Shown piece by piece: positions 44,883 through 55,692 of a stretch of 64,000 nt of DNA. Position 1 is the first letter of the stretch, and each line of letters starts with the position of its first letter. The translations under genes were made by a program, and so were the position numbers. The notes under the pieces were generated by a model that was not told the DNA's origin, did no database searches, and saw only the letters and a program-made list of their open reading frames with translations. The stretch is from Hanleya hanleyi. Its lineage: Eukaryota; Mollusca; Polyplacophora; Lepidopleurida; Hanleyidae. The DNA lies in contig JAVTVY010020549.1 of the NCBI GenBank assembly GCA_036873755.1, positions 1-64,000 of the forward strand. The letters are read 5' to 3'.

Positions 44883-44883
44883 C

Positions 44884-45357
44884 ATGGACACAGACCAGAT
44901 TACCATCGTGCTGGAGAATGACACAGGGACACGTATGGTCTTTCAAGGGGTGTTCGCCCGAGATGTGTTCCCATTAGACCGTGTGTATCTTGCTACTTAC
45001 GTTCTCAACACGGACCCGATGGATCGGCCCGGTCAACATTGGGTGGCCGTGTACTTGACAGAAGCGCAGGGCGAATACGTTGATCCGTACGGCCTGCCAC
45101 CCCTCCATCCCGATTTAACAAACTTCATGGATCAAGGCACAGAGACGTGGTGTTGGAACAGTCAAACGTTGCAAAGCCTGACCAGTAGCGTGTGCGGACA
45201 ATATTGCTTGTTTTACCTGTACAATCGATGCCAGGGAAGAACCGTAGCTACCATCGTACAGATGTTTGACGAGTACCCCAAGGCCGAGGACAGAGATGTA
45301 CCCGTATATGACTGGGCGGCCCATCATTTTAATGTACAAGCCCCGTTCTGGGCTTGA
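44884..45357 (+). CDS. Adenain-like cysteine protease, intact
   Basis: 157 residues from the ATG at 44,884, one base after the capsid stop; an in-frame upstream ATG at 44,824 lies in the capsid tail and is not the likely start. The catalytic set of adenovirus-type (C5) maturation proteases is visible: His52 in GQHWVAVYL, Asp67 in EYVDPYG, Gln97 in SQTLQSL, and the nucleophile Cys108 in SVCGQYCLFYL. In Polintons this enzyme processes virion proteins during maturation. It is one of the few genes of element C without a lesion. It is followed by a repeated CAAGCCCC-containing tail and a GTTGTTGTTG run. Cargo specificity cannot be told. Confidence 0.85.
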   Translation: MDTDQITIVLENDTGTRMVFQGVFARDVFPLDRVYLATYVLNTDPMDRPGQHWVAVYLTEAQGEYVDPYGLPPLHPDLTNFMDQGTETWCWNSQTLQSLTSSVCGQYCLFYLYNRCQGRTVATIVQMFDEYPKAEDRDVPVYDWAAHHFNVQAPFWA

Positions 45358-45737
45358 GTTCTATCGATTTCAATGTACAAGCCCCCTGTTCTGGCCTTCA
45401 GTTTTCACGTGGTTATTCTCACGTTGTTGTTGTTCACTGAATACAAAAATTAGATCTCATCCAAAACCCTCTGTCTTGTGTGTTTTCGGTGTGAGCATAA
45501 AACAAGCGGCCATGAATGCTTGAACAGACATGTGGGGAATCGAATGTTAACTAAACTGGCCAGTCAATGAATGGGCTGCGAAAGTAGCGAATCAGTGGCC
45601 TAGGATGGGGCCAAATGTAACCCATCAATGTCCAGAAAACAATGCAAGAGCACTGCAGTAAAATAGAGAGCCAATGAAATCAGCCCACAGACCAAGTACA
45701 TGTGTTGGTCTAGGTTGGGCGTCGCTAGGATTTTTCA
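45358..45737. other. 3' tail of the virion gene block
   Basis: Starts with a partial duplicate of the last protease sequence (TTTCAATGTACAAGCCCC at about 45,370), then GTTGTTGTTG and noncoding sequence. No gene is seen. Confidence 0.5.
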
Positions 45738-46001
45738 ATGGGGGGTCGACTATCGGGCATTCTCTCTCGTCGACTTTATGACAAAAGAGATGATTACAAT
45801 ATCGACATCGTAAACTATCCCTTTCTGGACAGTAATATTCCAGTGGGACCTGCATATGGCGTATACATATCTCGCTTAGTAGCATTTGCTAGATCCTGTG
45901 TTAAATGTGACGATTTTAATCAACGTCACAAAACATTGTTGCAGAAACTTATAAAACAAGGCTATTCCACCAACCGCCTAAATAGCAAAATACGAACGTA
46001 G
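45738..46001 (+). pseudogene. Retrotransposon ORF fragment
   Basis: 87 codons containing LYDKRDDYNIDIVNYPFLDS and GPAYGVYISRLVAFARSC, blocks I recognise from a widespread invertebrate retrotransposon polyprotein located after its RT domain. I cannot name the clade with certainty. There is no start or upstream RT, so it is a fragment inserted downstream of the protease inside element C. Confidence 0.55.
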
Positions 46002-46445
46002 CGTGCAAGATCTATGGCGCTACGTTTCGTAACTTGTGTCCAATTCCGCTTAACCCGGGGCTAGGGGCCGTATGAACATATGTACTTCAAGATCTTCATG
46101 GTACTCATATGAACAGTCACAATCAAAGCGTGACTGAGATACATCTTTCTTTAGATGACGACTTTACAACGATTATTATGGATTAAGAATACTGATCAGC
46201 GATACGGATTTGATATTTGTGGAACATCATGATGTCTTGCCGGCATCATTGAAAACTGTTGACCGCTTCTCTCTTGCAGGAAACAAGCCTATGTTTATGT
46301 ATACTATGATTGTCTTTTTGAATTTGGTACTAATACTGTTATATGGAATATGGAATAGGTCTTTGGATTATGGACGCGGATATTCTCTAATGGACGACGG
46401 CTGGATTATGAAAGACGGACTAGACGCTTGTAATCATAGCACTTT
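46002..46445. other. Unassigned interval in element C
   Basis: No recognisable gene. An 86-codon ORF (46,210-46,470) has one hydrophobic stretch but runs into the following repeat and has no supporting context. Confidence 0.35.
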
Positions 46446-47550
46446 AGGCGAGGGTCCAGGGGCCGCCTAAACCCCGGAAGCTCCGGGGTCCTAGATCGCC
46501 GGAGATGCGTTCTAAGCGTTTTCCCGGAATTAAATCTGAACATAATGTATGCAGATTTAGGGTTATATTATACAGCTCTGGGACGTTAGATGGCCTGAGA
46601 TGCATTCTGAGCGATTTCCAACAATTAAACTAACACATCATTTGTCAAATATCAGTATTATATTTTATTCTCTTGTCACCTTGAAAACACAATAATAATG
46701 CTTTGGGCCGGTATACCTCGTAGGCTAACCCAGTGGCGTCGGAACGTAATTGAAAGTGGGGATGGCCCACTATCACAGCCAAACAGGCTGGGGTCCAGGG
46801 GCCGCCTAGGCCCCGGAACCTACGGGGTCCTAGATTGCCGGAGATGCGTTCTAAGCGTTTTTCCGGAAATAAAACTGATCATCCTGCATGCATATTTATG
46901 ATTCTATTTTCACGATTTTTTTGCAATTATAAGCATGCATCGATATTGAAAACATCACACCTCATGCCTGCATCCATTTGACGTTCTAGTTATATTTAAA
47001 ACATACAAAACGATGACATTTAGTTTTTGGGAGGGAAACCAATATGCCTACCGATACGACTCATTCACACAAAGATAAAACAAGGAAATCCTCACAGCCC
47101 AACAGGCGAGGGTCCACGGGCCGCTTAGGCCCCGGAAGCTCCGAAGTTCCAGACCTCCAGAGACGCGTTCTAAACGTTTTCCAAGAAATAAATTCGAACA
47201 TAATGTATGCAGATTTATGGTTCTATTTCCACGTATGTTTCGCATTTATAAGCATTCATCGATATTGAAAAAAATCATACTTCATGGCTGAATCCATTTG
47301 ACTTTCTACTCATATTTAACACATAAAAAACAAATAAAAAAACGGAGACCTTTACATCATGGAACATTAGAACCAATATGATAGCGATTCATTTACACAA
47401 AGCTAAAATGAGCGATCCTCACAGCCCGACAGGCGAGGGTCCAGGGGAGGGGGGGGGGTTGGGTGGGGGGCGGATCTCCTGTTACCGGAGATGCGTTTTA
47501 CGCGTTTTCCCGGAAACAAATCTGAACACAATGTATATAGATTTATGGTT
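46446..47550. repeat. Four degenerate units of a 320-340-bp repeat
   Basis: Units begin at about 46,446, 46,785, 47,103 and 47,428. They share GAGGGTCCAGGGGCCGCCT, CCCCGGAAGCTCCGGGGTCC, GGAGATGCGTTCTAAGCG and ATAATGTATGCAGATTTA. Unit 4 has a G-run where the others have the CCGCCT block. Confidence 0.8.
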
Positions 47551-47809
47551 CTATTTTCACATTTGCTTCGCATAAACCCCCATCGATTTTGAAGAATATG
47601 CCGGACTCCATTTGACTTCCTGGTTTGACACAAACAAAACAGGCCTATAACACACCACTACTCGTCCTGGCACTCTATCTGTAATTTTTATGTGGGGACA
47701 TGGTCAGTTAGGGATGCTGAACAGTGGAGAGACCCAAAGATATTGCTCCCCCCAAATCAAAAGGGAGATCCGATCCCCCCTGCCCCCCCCCCTGCTTCCG
47801 ACGCCACTG
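46731..47809. mobile_element. Possible hAT-like element
   Basis: CAGTGGCGTCGGAA at 46,731-46,744 and its exact reverse complement at 47,796-47,809. Tips of the CAGTGGCG type are common in hAT elements. A convincing 8-bp duplication is absent (TAACC occurs on both sides at different offsets). The enclosed sequence is three units of the 330-bp repeat, with no transposase. Confidence 0.4.
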
Positions 47810-49084
47810 TAACCATGTTAAAACGATTAAAACTAAACGTCATCATATCACTTTCCGACCCATATGTCATTTCATGATTGTGAGCATTAAACTTTTGCTG
47901 AAAAAATCGCAATAATTCTGTGTAGAATACCAAACTGTATATCATGGACTATATCTCGTGGCCATGGTGAAATACGGACTAGAAAAATGAAACTAATATA
48001 ACTCATCATTCTGGAAATTAAAACGTGGCCATAGTAAAATACTGACTAGAAAAAAATAAATGAAAATGATATATTTTCCGGAAATGAAATATCACGAATG
48101 TAGTATAGCCTTCAGCAAAGCTTACATATACAACATCCAGTTAATTACCGGTTTTGCACTTCGCAAACGGTAGACCGAGACTGACAACATCCAGTTTATT
48201 ACCGGTTTTGCACTTCGCAAACGGTAGACCGAGACTGCCGATGGCTCATTATCAAATCCCCACATGCATCGAACAGAAGGGAAAAAACACACGAGTTATA
48301 GTCTTAATGATTAATTTAATAGTAAATTCGCCTGTTTGATCAGTCGAGAGTGAAGTTTCATGAACAGAGCTACAGCTCTTTCATAATCCACTTTATGACC
48401 ATAGTGTATGTTCATGAGCGCTAAAGCGGAAAGTCGTGATGAACCCATTATTGAGCGAACTGACGCGTCACTACTGGAATGGAGCATGCTTACGTTTCTG
48501 GAGACGGGCTTTTTGCATTTCTTTCTTTTCCCTTTTGCTTTTTTTTTTTGGTTTTGTTTTTGTTTTCTTTTGCTCTGTTTTTTTTTATTTGCTTTTTGCT
48601 TTTTTCTGTGTTTTTTTTTGCGCGTCCAAAGGGGGTTCGTTCGCACCTGACGACCCCCCCCACCCTAGCGACGCCCGTTAAGAGCGGGCATTCCAGCACA
48701 AAAAAAACTTGACGTGGAGTTACAAGCTACAAGAGCAACAGGTGGAGCGAAAAAACTATAGAGGGTCGAGGTGCGGGTAAAGACCAGGAAGACGGCGAGT
48801 GGAGACGCGTCCAACACCAATAGATTAAGTTTATTACTATAAGTTCCATGGTTTCCTGTATTTTTTCGTGCCAATACGGTTCTGGGGAAAACTGAGGGTT
48901 CCCCACTGGCCATTTATCATAGGTAAATAGATGGTAATATTCTGGTAGACCCTCCTCTATACGTTGATGCTTCGGAAGGATGGATAAAGGCTATCTATTG
49001 TCCCTGAAAGGGCCGGGAATTGCCGGAGAAGACCGGACATTGTCATCCACCAGGGGCGCCACCAAACCACGTGACCTGCGCACT
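47810..49084. other. Right interior of element C, noncoding
   Basis: Contains a direct tandem duplication of about 55 bp (48,127-48,236, sharing ACCGGTTTTGCACTTCGCAA) and a T-rich stretch (48,500-48,630) that creates a false lysine-rich ORF on the minus strand. No polymerase or integrase motif is seen in any frame. Confidence 0.5.
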
Positions 49085-50139
49085 TCCGTTTTTAATAACC
49101 CGCGAGCTGCTTGCGGCCGGGGAAAAGCCCGCGCGCATTCGGATAACCCGCTCAGGCGTGCGGGCAGGCCGAAGAAACCCCGGATGTTGAAGAGGTCCCG
49201 GACGTTGAAGAGTACCCGGATGTAAGATGGATTCACACTCCAGTCCCCCAATGTTCAAGAGGTGCCGGATGTTGAAAGTCAGTACATGCATTCCATAAAT
49301 GCGGTGGGAAACCCGGATGTTGAAAGTCAGTACATGCATTCCATACGTCTACGGTCTAAGGAAAAATTGAAACTCTTCCCTGTTCGGAGGTAGTTTTTGG
49401 TCATAGAGACGTCACACATCACACACTTGCGCAGAACCCACACCACCAAATCATAAACATGGACCAATAGTGGTCCATCTCTACACCAAACACTCTCCCA
49501 CGCACCCCCAAAATGCCTGCTTTCTATATTACGGCCAGACTACGCATGCGCAGAATATTGAAAACGGACGAAACATTAGTCCAGTCGAATGCTTCCCCAC
49601 GAGAGCTTCAAACTAAGACCTCATACGACAACATCGGACCACTAGGGGCTCACCTAGACCCCAAAACGTCCACCCAGTATGGACCTATTCACTGAGCCAG
49701 TAGGCCTATGGGCCTACCAGGTACGTGGACTTTTCGAAAACTTTCACCGCTTAACTTCGAGACCCTGTCCGTCGTGTTCTACATGGTGAGACGTGAAAAA
49801 CAAGACCAAACAACCCATATCGCAATGAACATGTGTGAATTTCCCAGTATGGACCTATCCCCCTGAGCCCGTATGGGCCTATATGGGCTTATCCAGACCT
49901 CCGTGAACTTTTCAAAACATTTCACCGCTTAACTTCGGGCTTTAAGTGTTTTACGTGATGAGACGTGAAAAACAAGACCAAACAACCCATAGTAAAATCC
50001 ACAAAAAAATGACCACCCCTATACCCCATATAGGCATTTTCCCGTATAGATGCAAATGTGCGAATCAGGCCCCTATTGTAGGGTAAAGTCCGTGTTCCGC
50101 TTCTTATATTTTTTTCGGAAGAAACTTTTACATGCACCC
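49085..50139. repeat. Right TIR of element C
   Basis: Inverted copy of 37,651-38,735, ending CTTTTACATGCACCC. The next bases belong to the Penelope-like array. Confidence 0.85.
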
Positions 50140-52980
50140 ATGAACAAATATTACCTCATGGACAACTATAATTTTATAGATTGGACATATAATAGTCCTA
50201 ATCCAGACAAAGTTACCAAGTTCTCAATATTCCTCTCAGAGGTAGATCACTTGAATAGATTGAGCATCCATGATGTTTACTTGGACGAATTCTCAATAGA
50301 ATTTTTCAGGTACAGGAACTCTAAACTGATGAAGTTAGCCAAACTTATCTTAGATTCTGTACACCCCCAACATTAGCTTGGTGACCTATAAGATTACATA
50401 TTAGATATGATATCTCATATTTTTATTTTTTATTTTTTATTTATTTTTTATTTTCATTTTTGAGTGCTGTACAGGTCAATAGTGTTTCATACTACACTAT
50501 ATTACGGACAATTGAATTACAAATGGCCCTCATTTGGTGATTAACCCTTAATTACAGATTAATGTATATATGAAATTATCTATTACCATTATATGTATAT
50601 ATGAAATTAACTTATTCAATCCATGACAATCAGTCAATGCCACGCATAATTAGCGTTCAGCATCTGTGCATAGTATACTATAAATTAAATTAAAGGTTTT
50701 CACTGGGATTATGAGGGTTTATATATAATTGAAAAAAACTATTTGCTAGGTATTACAGTGAGTTCTATACTGTCCTAGCTAAACAAAAACATGTTATACT
50801 GTTTAGAAATTGACCTGTACTAGCACTCAATTCACACTTTTTTATTTTTATGGTATCTCATATTTATTTACGGTATATTTATACCTATTTACTTATTATT
50901 TTTATCCCTTCCTGTGATTTCCTGTGAATATATATTTTTTAGATTGCAGCGCTGCAACTATTATAGAAACTAGCATTACAAGGGATAGAATATTTGACCG
51001 TATATGGTACTTGGGAAAGGGGAGATAATAAACAAATTTTATATACAGTAGCGCCCTCTATTAAAGAGTCGCCATAGCTAGCTCGAGCAGCCATTCGCCT
51101 CGAGACAAAGTGTCGTCTGCTTATAGTTCAGTAGAGCTTTTCGCAGCAGTCGGTGAACAGTTTTCAGGCTGATCAGACGTGTATAGTACTTCGTGGATAT
51201 GTGAAGTGTCAATCTATGATAATACTCTAGACATCTACAGAAAACAGTAGAAATAGTATAGATCCTGTGGTATACAGACACACAACCTCGTGGGAGTCAA
51301 CAGAACTTTCTAAAAATAGACACTGTCCAAGAAGATTACAGACAACTGAACTTTGTGCTTTTCCTAGAAACTCTTTATCCTGATGTGTTGGCTGGATCTA
51401 TGACTTTAGATTTTAGCTAGGGACTTTTAATACATCCTGTGATAATAGTGAAGAGATCTGTGAATAGTGCTGTGGTAGCAGACTGCTGTGGAGGCTGACA
51501 GATATATCGGAGGCCGGGTACTGGAGTTCCATCGTGGGTCCTTGAACAGAGGTCCAGGGGAATGCAGGGCTAGTTGTTTTTTTCAACATCCGTAAGTGTA
51601 TACCGGTACCTAAAATATAACATGTATATTTTATGTTTATTAGGGCTACGAGTAGAGGAGACACTATCGGCTCCGACTTGTGTATTGATGCATCTCTATC
51701 AAGTAGAAATAGTGTCTTGAACCTGAGTGTCGGATGCCCTGATGACTCACTCTACAAAAACAAACAAATTAACAGGCAGGTTTGCCACCATAGATACAAA
51801 ATTCTAGGAATTAAGGCCAGCATTTAGCAGGGGAGTCCATTTCGACCATAGACACATTTTTGAAACTTTGGCGGTTCTTTCCTCTACTCGTTATCTTATT
51901 TTAATGGTTGATCAACCCACAGTAGCGAGTAATGCACTTGTGATATATGTTTAGTATACAATATTAAATATTAATGACCGGACTCAAATTGTATCACAGC
52001 TGGGTGATAATACAAGTGCATTGCTTTGATATAAATTTTCAACAATTTTTATAATTTTTATCCTTCTTATATCCCATTTTGATTATTTTAATTCTAGCCA
52101 TTCTTATCCTTGTCAGCCTATGTTAATCATAATTTTCTCACATATATATCTAAATTTCTGATGTATGATGTATTACAAACATGCATTTTATTTGCAATTA
52201 AAATTATTTTATTTTACATATATACATTCTTGACTTTCCGACTATTCGAAACTTCAATTTCCTTTTGAGTACTGATTGTACAATATGTCAGACACTGTGC
52301 AAATCACCGGGGTCCTAATTTCCTTCCTTCGGGAAGTTGTAGTGGTTGTCGGATCTTCTGTCTTGATGGTACTGGGACACACTGTGTTCATGACACAACA
52401 GCTGCATTGACCCACACGTCTCCCGCAGATTTACATATGTAAGTCTGCAACGTGGTAATAACAATTGAGGTACAATGATACAACGAATATCCGTATTCCT
52501 TGCAGCTTTGTTCAGAGATACTGGGTAGCTCGACCAGAGACTTCCGACTTCGGCTCCTTCAGTGTGATTTTGCATAGAACTTGACAGCTAATTCACATAT
52601 TTCGAATATAAAGAAAATTTATCCCTTTTATAAGTATTTTCATACTTTCTATAATAAAATCTATGAGTCTGTATGTATGTGATTCTGATAATTTTTTGTA
52701 TTTTCTTTTACTGTCATATGTTGCATGTTATATCATCCTCAGAGAACAACTACTCATGTGCTCCCTTGTACTCTGTCTGGGATCCAGTCCACCTCGATCG
52801 CCGAGAAACATCAGCCTGCCATATAGGCCAGCCCTTCCGCAATTAGTTACAGTCTTTCGGACCAACCATTTTAACCTACCATATACAGACTAGAAGATAC
52901 CGGCATCTGAAACCATATTCTGGTGACCAACATTACACAACTTCTACCAAAAACCAACCACTGTGGCTACCTAGGTGATA
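50140..52980 (+). other. Noncoding leader of unit 1
   Basis: 2.8 kb between the small ORF tail and RT. It holds a 52-nt candidate intron (51,592-51,643), an AT-rich segment and several short ORFs without recognisable content. It is repeated in units 2 and 3. Confidence 0.6.
51592..51643 (+). other. Candidate mini-intron in the Penelope-like leader
   Basis: GTAAGTGTATACC donor and TTTATGTTTATTAG acceptor, 52 nt apart. Units 2 and 3 keep both ends near 56,905-56,947 and 62,798-62,840. Penelope itself has a short 5' intron, which makes this plausible. Confidence 0.45.
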
Positions 52981-55263
52981 ATGAAGCACAACCAATGTCT
53001 TCCAGCTTGTCTACATCAATTAGAAGAAGACACCTATAGTAAGATACTTTCTTTTTACTGCGATTGTAAACTTTGTACCCGATACTTTCTTAGTTGGTAC
53101 GATCTAGCTAGTAATGACATTACAACTGTATATTCAAGGAATCACAGGTTAGAGGTTATTTATTCTTCATTACATGAGATCACCACCACTGCACATGACA
53201 AGTACATATGCCACAAGGTTAAATTAGATACCAATCTAAAAGAAGTTATACACCTACTGTCTTCACTTAGGCGTAACAGAACACACCGACAAGCTTACAT
53301 TTTCAAGAAAACCCAGACATATGTAAAGTCCTGGTACAATAACATCTTTAGAGAAGCCTCAGCTTATCTTAAAGAAAAAAGAATTGAAGAAGCTAGTAAG
53401 CTAGAAAGAAAAGAAAATAACACAGCCCATAAGAGGTTTCACAACTTTACTACATACAAACCATCCCCTAATTTGGAATGGTTATTACAACTAGGTCCAT
53501 CTTTCATCAAAGAATTTAAAATATATGACTGCCAAAACAGTATAAGAGAAAAGCTACTACTTGGTATCAGCCTAGCTACTGGAGTACCATTTTGTGACAA
53601 ACTTGGCAACCTAGTTACCAATTTGGGTTCTACTACAAATGCCACATGTGACATATCCTTAGATATTGTGGATGCTATTAGTGAGGGTAATTACAACTTA
53701 GAGAAAGCCCCCAAGAAACAATTTATTCCCACTACATGTATGCAAGAACTTAGAGATCTAGCCAATAATGATGACCTGATAGTTAACACTGCAGATAAAA
53801 ATCTAGGATTTTCTATCAATTCCACCAAATGGTATCTCACAGAATGTATCAGACAGCTTAGTGATGACAACACATACATAGAACTACATGAAAATGATAT
53901 ACCAAACATTCTATCCAAAGCTAAATCTGAATTAACTCGCATCACTTCTACCTATCTTGGCAAAAGACAATATGACCAGCTATTAAGACACTTAGGAGAC
54001 AGAAACCTAGAAGACATAGCCATTCCTACACTCAATATGTTACCCAAGGTACATAAACTCTCTGAGCCTGCAAGTTGTGACAATGAAAACCTTTTAAAAG
54101 GCAGACCCATTATCAATGGCTTCAGCCATGTTATTGTTGAGCCATCCAGGTTATTGGCTACCATAATGAAAGATTTCATCTCTATATTAAGAGAGAGATT
54201 TCTAGTACAGAACCTTCCATACCCTATCATACAGAACAGTGACCAAGTTCTGGCTGACCTCTGTAACATCAAGGTACCACCAGATGATATAGGATGGACA
54301 CATTTTGTGACATTTGATTTTGAATCCCTATATACAAACGTCAAACGAGAATATGTCTCTGAAGCCATAGCCTTCCTCACAGAAAAATCATACATATCCA
54401 CTAACCTACAAGATCTTTCTATGGAGTTATTTGACTTCATAAAAGAAAACTCTATATTCAACATTGGATTCAAGAAATTTTACAAACAGATCAATGGACT
54501 AGCCATGGGGTCTTATGATTCACAAGATACCAGCAATCTTGTACTACTGGTTGCTGAATACAAATTCTTAACTAGACCTTTATCCACCAATATACTGACC
54601 TTTCACAGATACATTGATGATGGAAATATTTTCCTGAAACATGATTTACCACGTACAATTTCAGTAATCAGACAATTAGCAGAACACTATCCCACAGGCA
54701 TCAATATAGAATTTGTAATTAGTGCCATCAGCACACACTTTCTGGATTGTGAACTACAGATGAACTACAATACATTGAATGAGAAACAAATCCACTACAG
54801 TATATACCAGAAACCATTCAATGTTTATAATTTCCCACACTATACTTCAAATCATCCTGATTCTGTTTTTAAAGGAATCATCAAGACAGAGTGTATCAGA
54901 TATTTGAGAAAATCCTGTGATGCACTAGAATATAGACATTTGATCAAGCTATTTTCACTACGATTACACAGATGCGGTTTTCCACATTCAGTCATTAGAA
55001 AACACATCAAACCATTTTCTCTACAGACAAAGGGAGATAATTCTAGAGACCTTGTCACTATCACAACATCTTCAATGAAATACAAATATCTTTGTATCAA
55101 ATACAGTAGGCTCACACCAATACATCGGTGTGTACAAAATATACTTAAGAAGTATAAGTCTATTGGGTTTGTTTTCAGAACTGGCCTCAGTAACAGTAAA
55201 AAACTGAAGCAACTACTCCTAACGAAAAAACGCATGCACGAGAAGATTGGAACTTTACTGTGA
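52981..55263 (+). CDS. Penelope-like reverse transcriptase, unit 1, intact
   Basis: 760 residues from the ATG at 52,981. The N-terminus has a cysteine cluster (C6, C10, then FYCDCKLC at C27/C29/C32) that may bind zinc. RT blocks follow: LPKVHKLSEP with GRPIINGFSH; motif A TFDFESLYTNV (Asp446); motif B GLAMGSYDSQDTSNL; motif C HRYIDDGNIF (YIDD at 544-547); then FLDCELQMN, YQKPFNVYNF and a HPDSVFKGI block typical of Penelope-like RT. The enzyme copies element RNA into DNA. No GIY-YIG endonuclease motif is present, either N- or C-terminal, so it resembles endonuclease-lacking types or uses another nicking activity. There are no stops or shifts. Confidence 0.85.
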   Translation: MKHNQCLPACLHQLEEDTYSKILSFYCDCKLCTRYFLSWYDLASNDITTVYSRNHRLEVIYSSLHEITTTAHDKYICHKVKLDTNLKEVIHLLSSLRRNRTHRQAYIFKKTQTYVKSWYNNIFREASAYLKEKRIEEASKLERKENNTAHKRFHNFTTYKPSPNLEWLLQLGPSFIKEFKIYDCQNSIREKLLLGISLATGVPFCDKLGNLVTNLGSTTNATCDISLDIVDAISEGNYNLEKAPKKQFIPTTCMQELRDLANNDDLIVNTADKNLGFSINSTKWYLTECIRQLSDDNTYIELHENDIPNILSKAKSELTRITSTYLGKRQYDQLLRHLGDRNLEDIAIPTLNMLPKVHKLSEPASCDNENLLKGRPIINGFSHVIVEPSRLLATIMKDFISILRERFLVQNLPYPIIQNSDQVLADLCNIKVPPDDIGWTHFVTFDFESLYTNVKREYVSEAIAFLTEKSYISTNLQDLSMELFDFIKENSIFNIGFKKFYKQINGLAMGSYDSQDTSNLVLLVAEYKFLTRPLSTNILTFHRYIDDGNIFLKHDLPRTISVIRQLAEHYPTGINIEFVISAISTHFLDCELQMNYNTLNEKQIHYSIYQKPFNVYNFPHYTSNHPDSVFKGIIKTECIRYLRKSCDALEYRHLIKLFSLRLHRCGFPHSVIRKHIKPFSLQTKGDNSRDLVTITTSSMKYKYLCIKYSRLTPIHRCVQNILKKYKSIGFVFRTGLSNSKKLKQLLLTKKRMHEKIGTLL

Positions 55264-55280
55264 CCTATTACAGAGCCAAC

Positions 55281-55692
55281 ATGTTTGGTAGATGGCTGAA
55301 ACCACGACAGACGCCTATCATTCCCCCTACACCTGGTTACCTTTGCCAAATGGCGGGAACTACTAACTATCCTATGCAACTTGTCCAAGAATACACAATA
55401 GATTACAAAGTGGACCGCAGAGATTTTTTTACCCGTTTTCGAGACTATCCACCCCATGAACAAATATTACCTCATGGACAACTATAATTTTATAGATTGG
55501 ACATATAATAGTCCTAATCCAGACAAAGTTACCAAGTTCTCAATATTCCTCTCAGAGGTAGATCACTTGAATAGATTGAGCATCCATGATGTTTACTTGG
55601 ACGAATTCTCAATAGAATTTTTCAGGTACAGGAACTCTAAACTGATGAAGTTAGCCAAACTTATCTTAGATTCTGTACACCCCCAACATTAG
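55281..55692 (+). pseudogene. Small ORF after RT, unit 1/2 junction, frameshifted
   Basis: The ATG at 55,281 opens MFGRWLKPRQTPIIPPTPGY, 18 bp after the RT stop and in a different frame. An extra T in a run near 55,430 shifts the frame relative to the copy at 61,172; the continuation MNKYYLMDNYNFIDWTYNSP runs to 55,692. No known domain. The conserved phase between copies suggests it was once coding. Confidence 0.5.

Larger units (their letters stand above)
37651..50139 (+). mobile_element. Element C: Polinton/Maverick with virion genes
   Basis: About 12.5 kb bounded by roughly 1.1-kb inverted repeats. Inside, on the plus strand, are Polinton/adintovirus-type genes in compact order: packaging ATPase, small basic protein, proline-rich protein, minor capsid, small basic protein, major capsid and adenain-like protease. 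Polintons are virus-like DNA transposons that normally also encode a protein-primed family B DNA polymerase and a retroviral-type integrase; neither is seen here. Most genes carry stops or shifts. The exact tips and target duplication cannot be read: the left tip is duplicated and the right tip abuts a Penelope-like element. The 3.7 kb from 45,358 to 49,085 is filled with other repeats. Confidence 0.85.

Noticed and set aside
48311..48712. Lysine-rich or phenylalanine-rich ORFs on both strands
   Set aside because: Low-complexity T-rich DNA; no start context, domain or conservation.
45358..49084. Search for protein-primed DNA polymerase and integrase
   Set aside because: No motif or long ORF of the expected kind in any frame; only repeats and a retrotransposon fragment.
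51736..51770. CTGATGA in the Penelope-like leader, checked as a hammerhead ribozyme core
   Set aside because: Penelope-like elements often carry hammerheads, but I found no properly spaced GAAA box or convincing stems around this CTGATGA in any of the three units.
52315..52575. 86-codon minus-strand ORF repeated in the Penelope-like leaders
   Set aside because: It recurs only because the units are duplicated; no domain, and it is antisense to the element.
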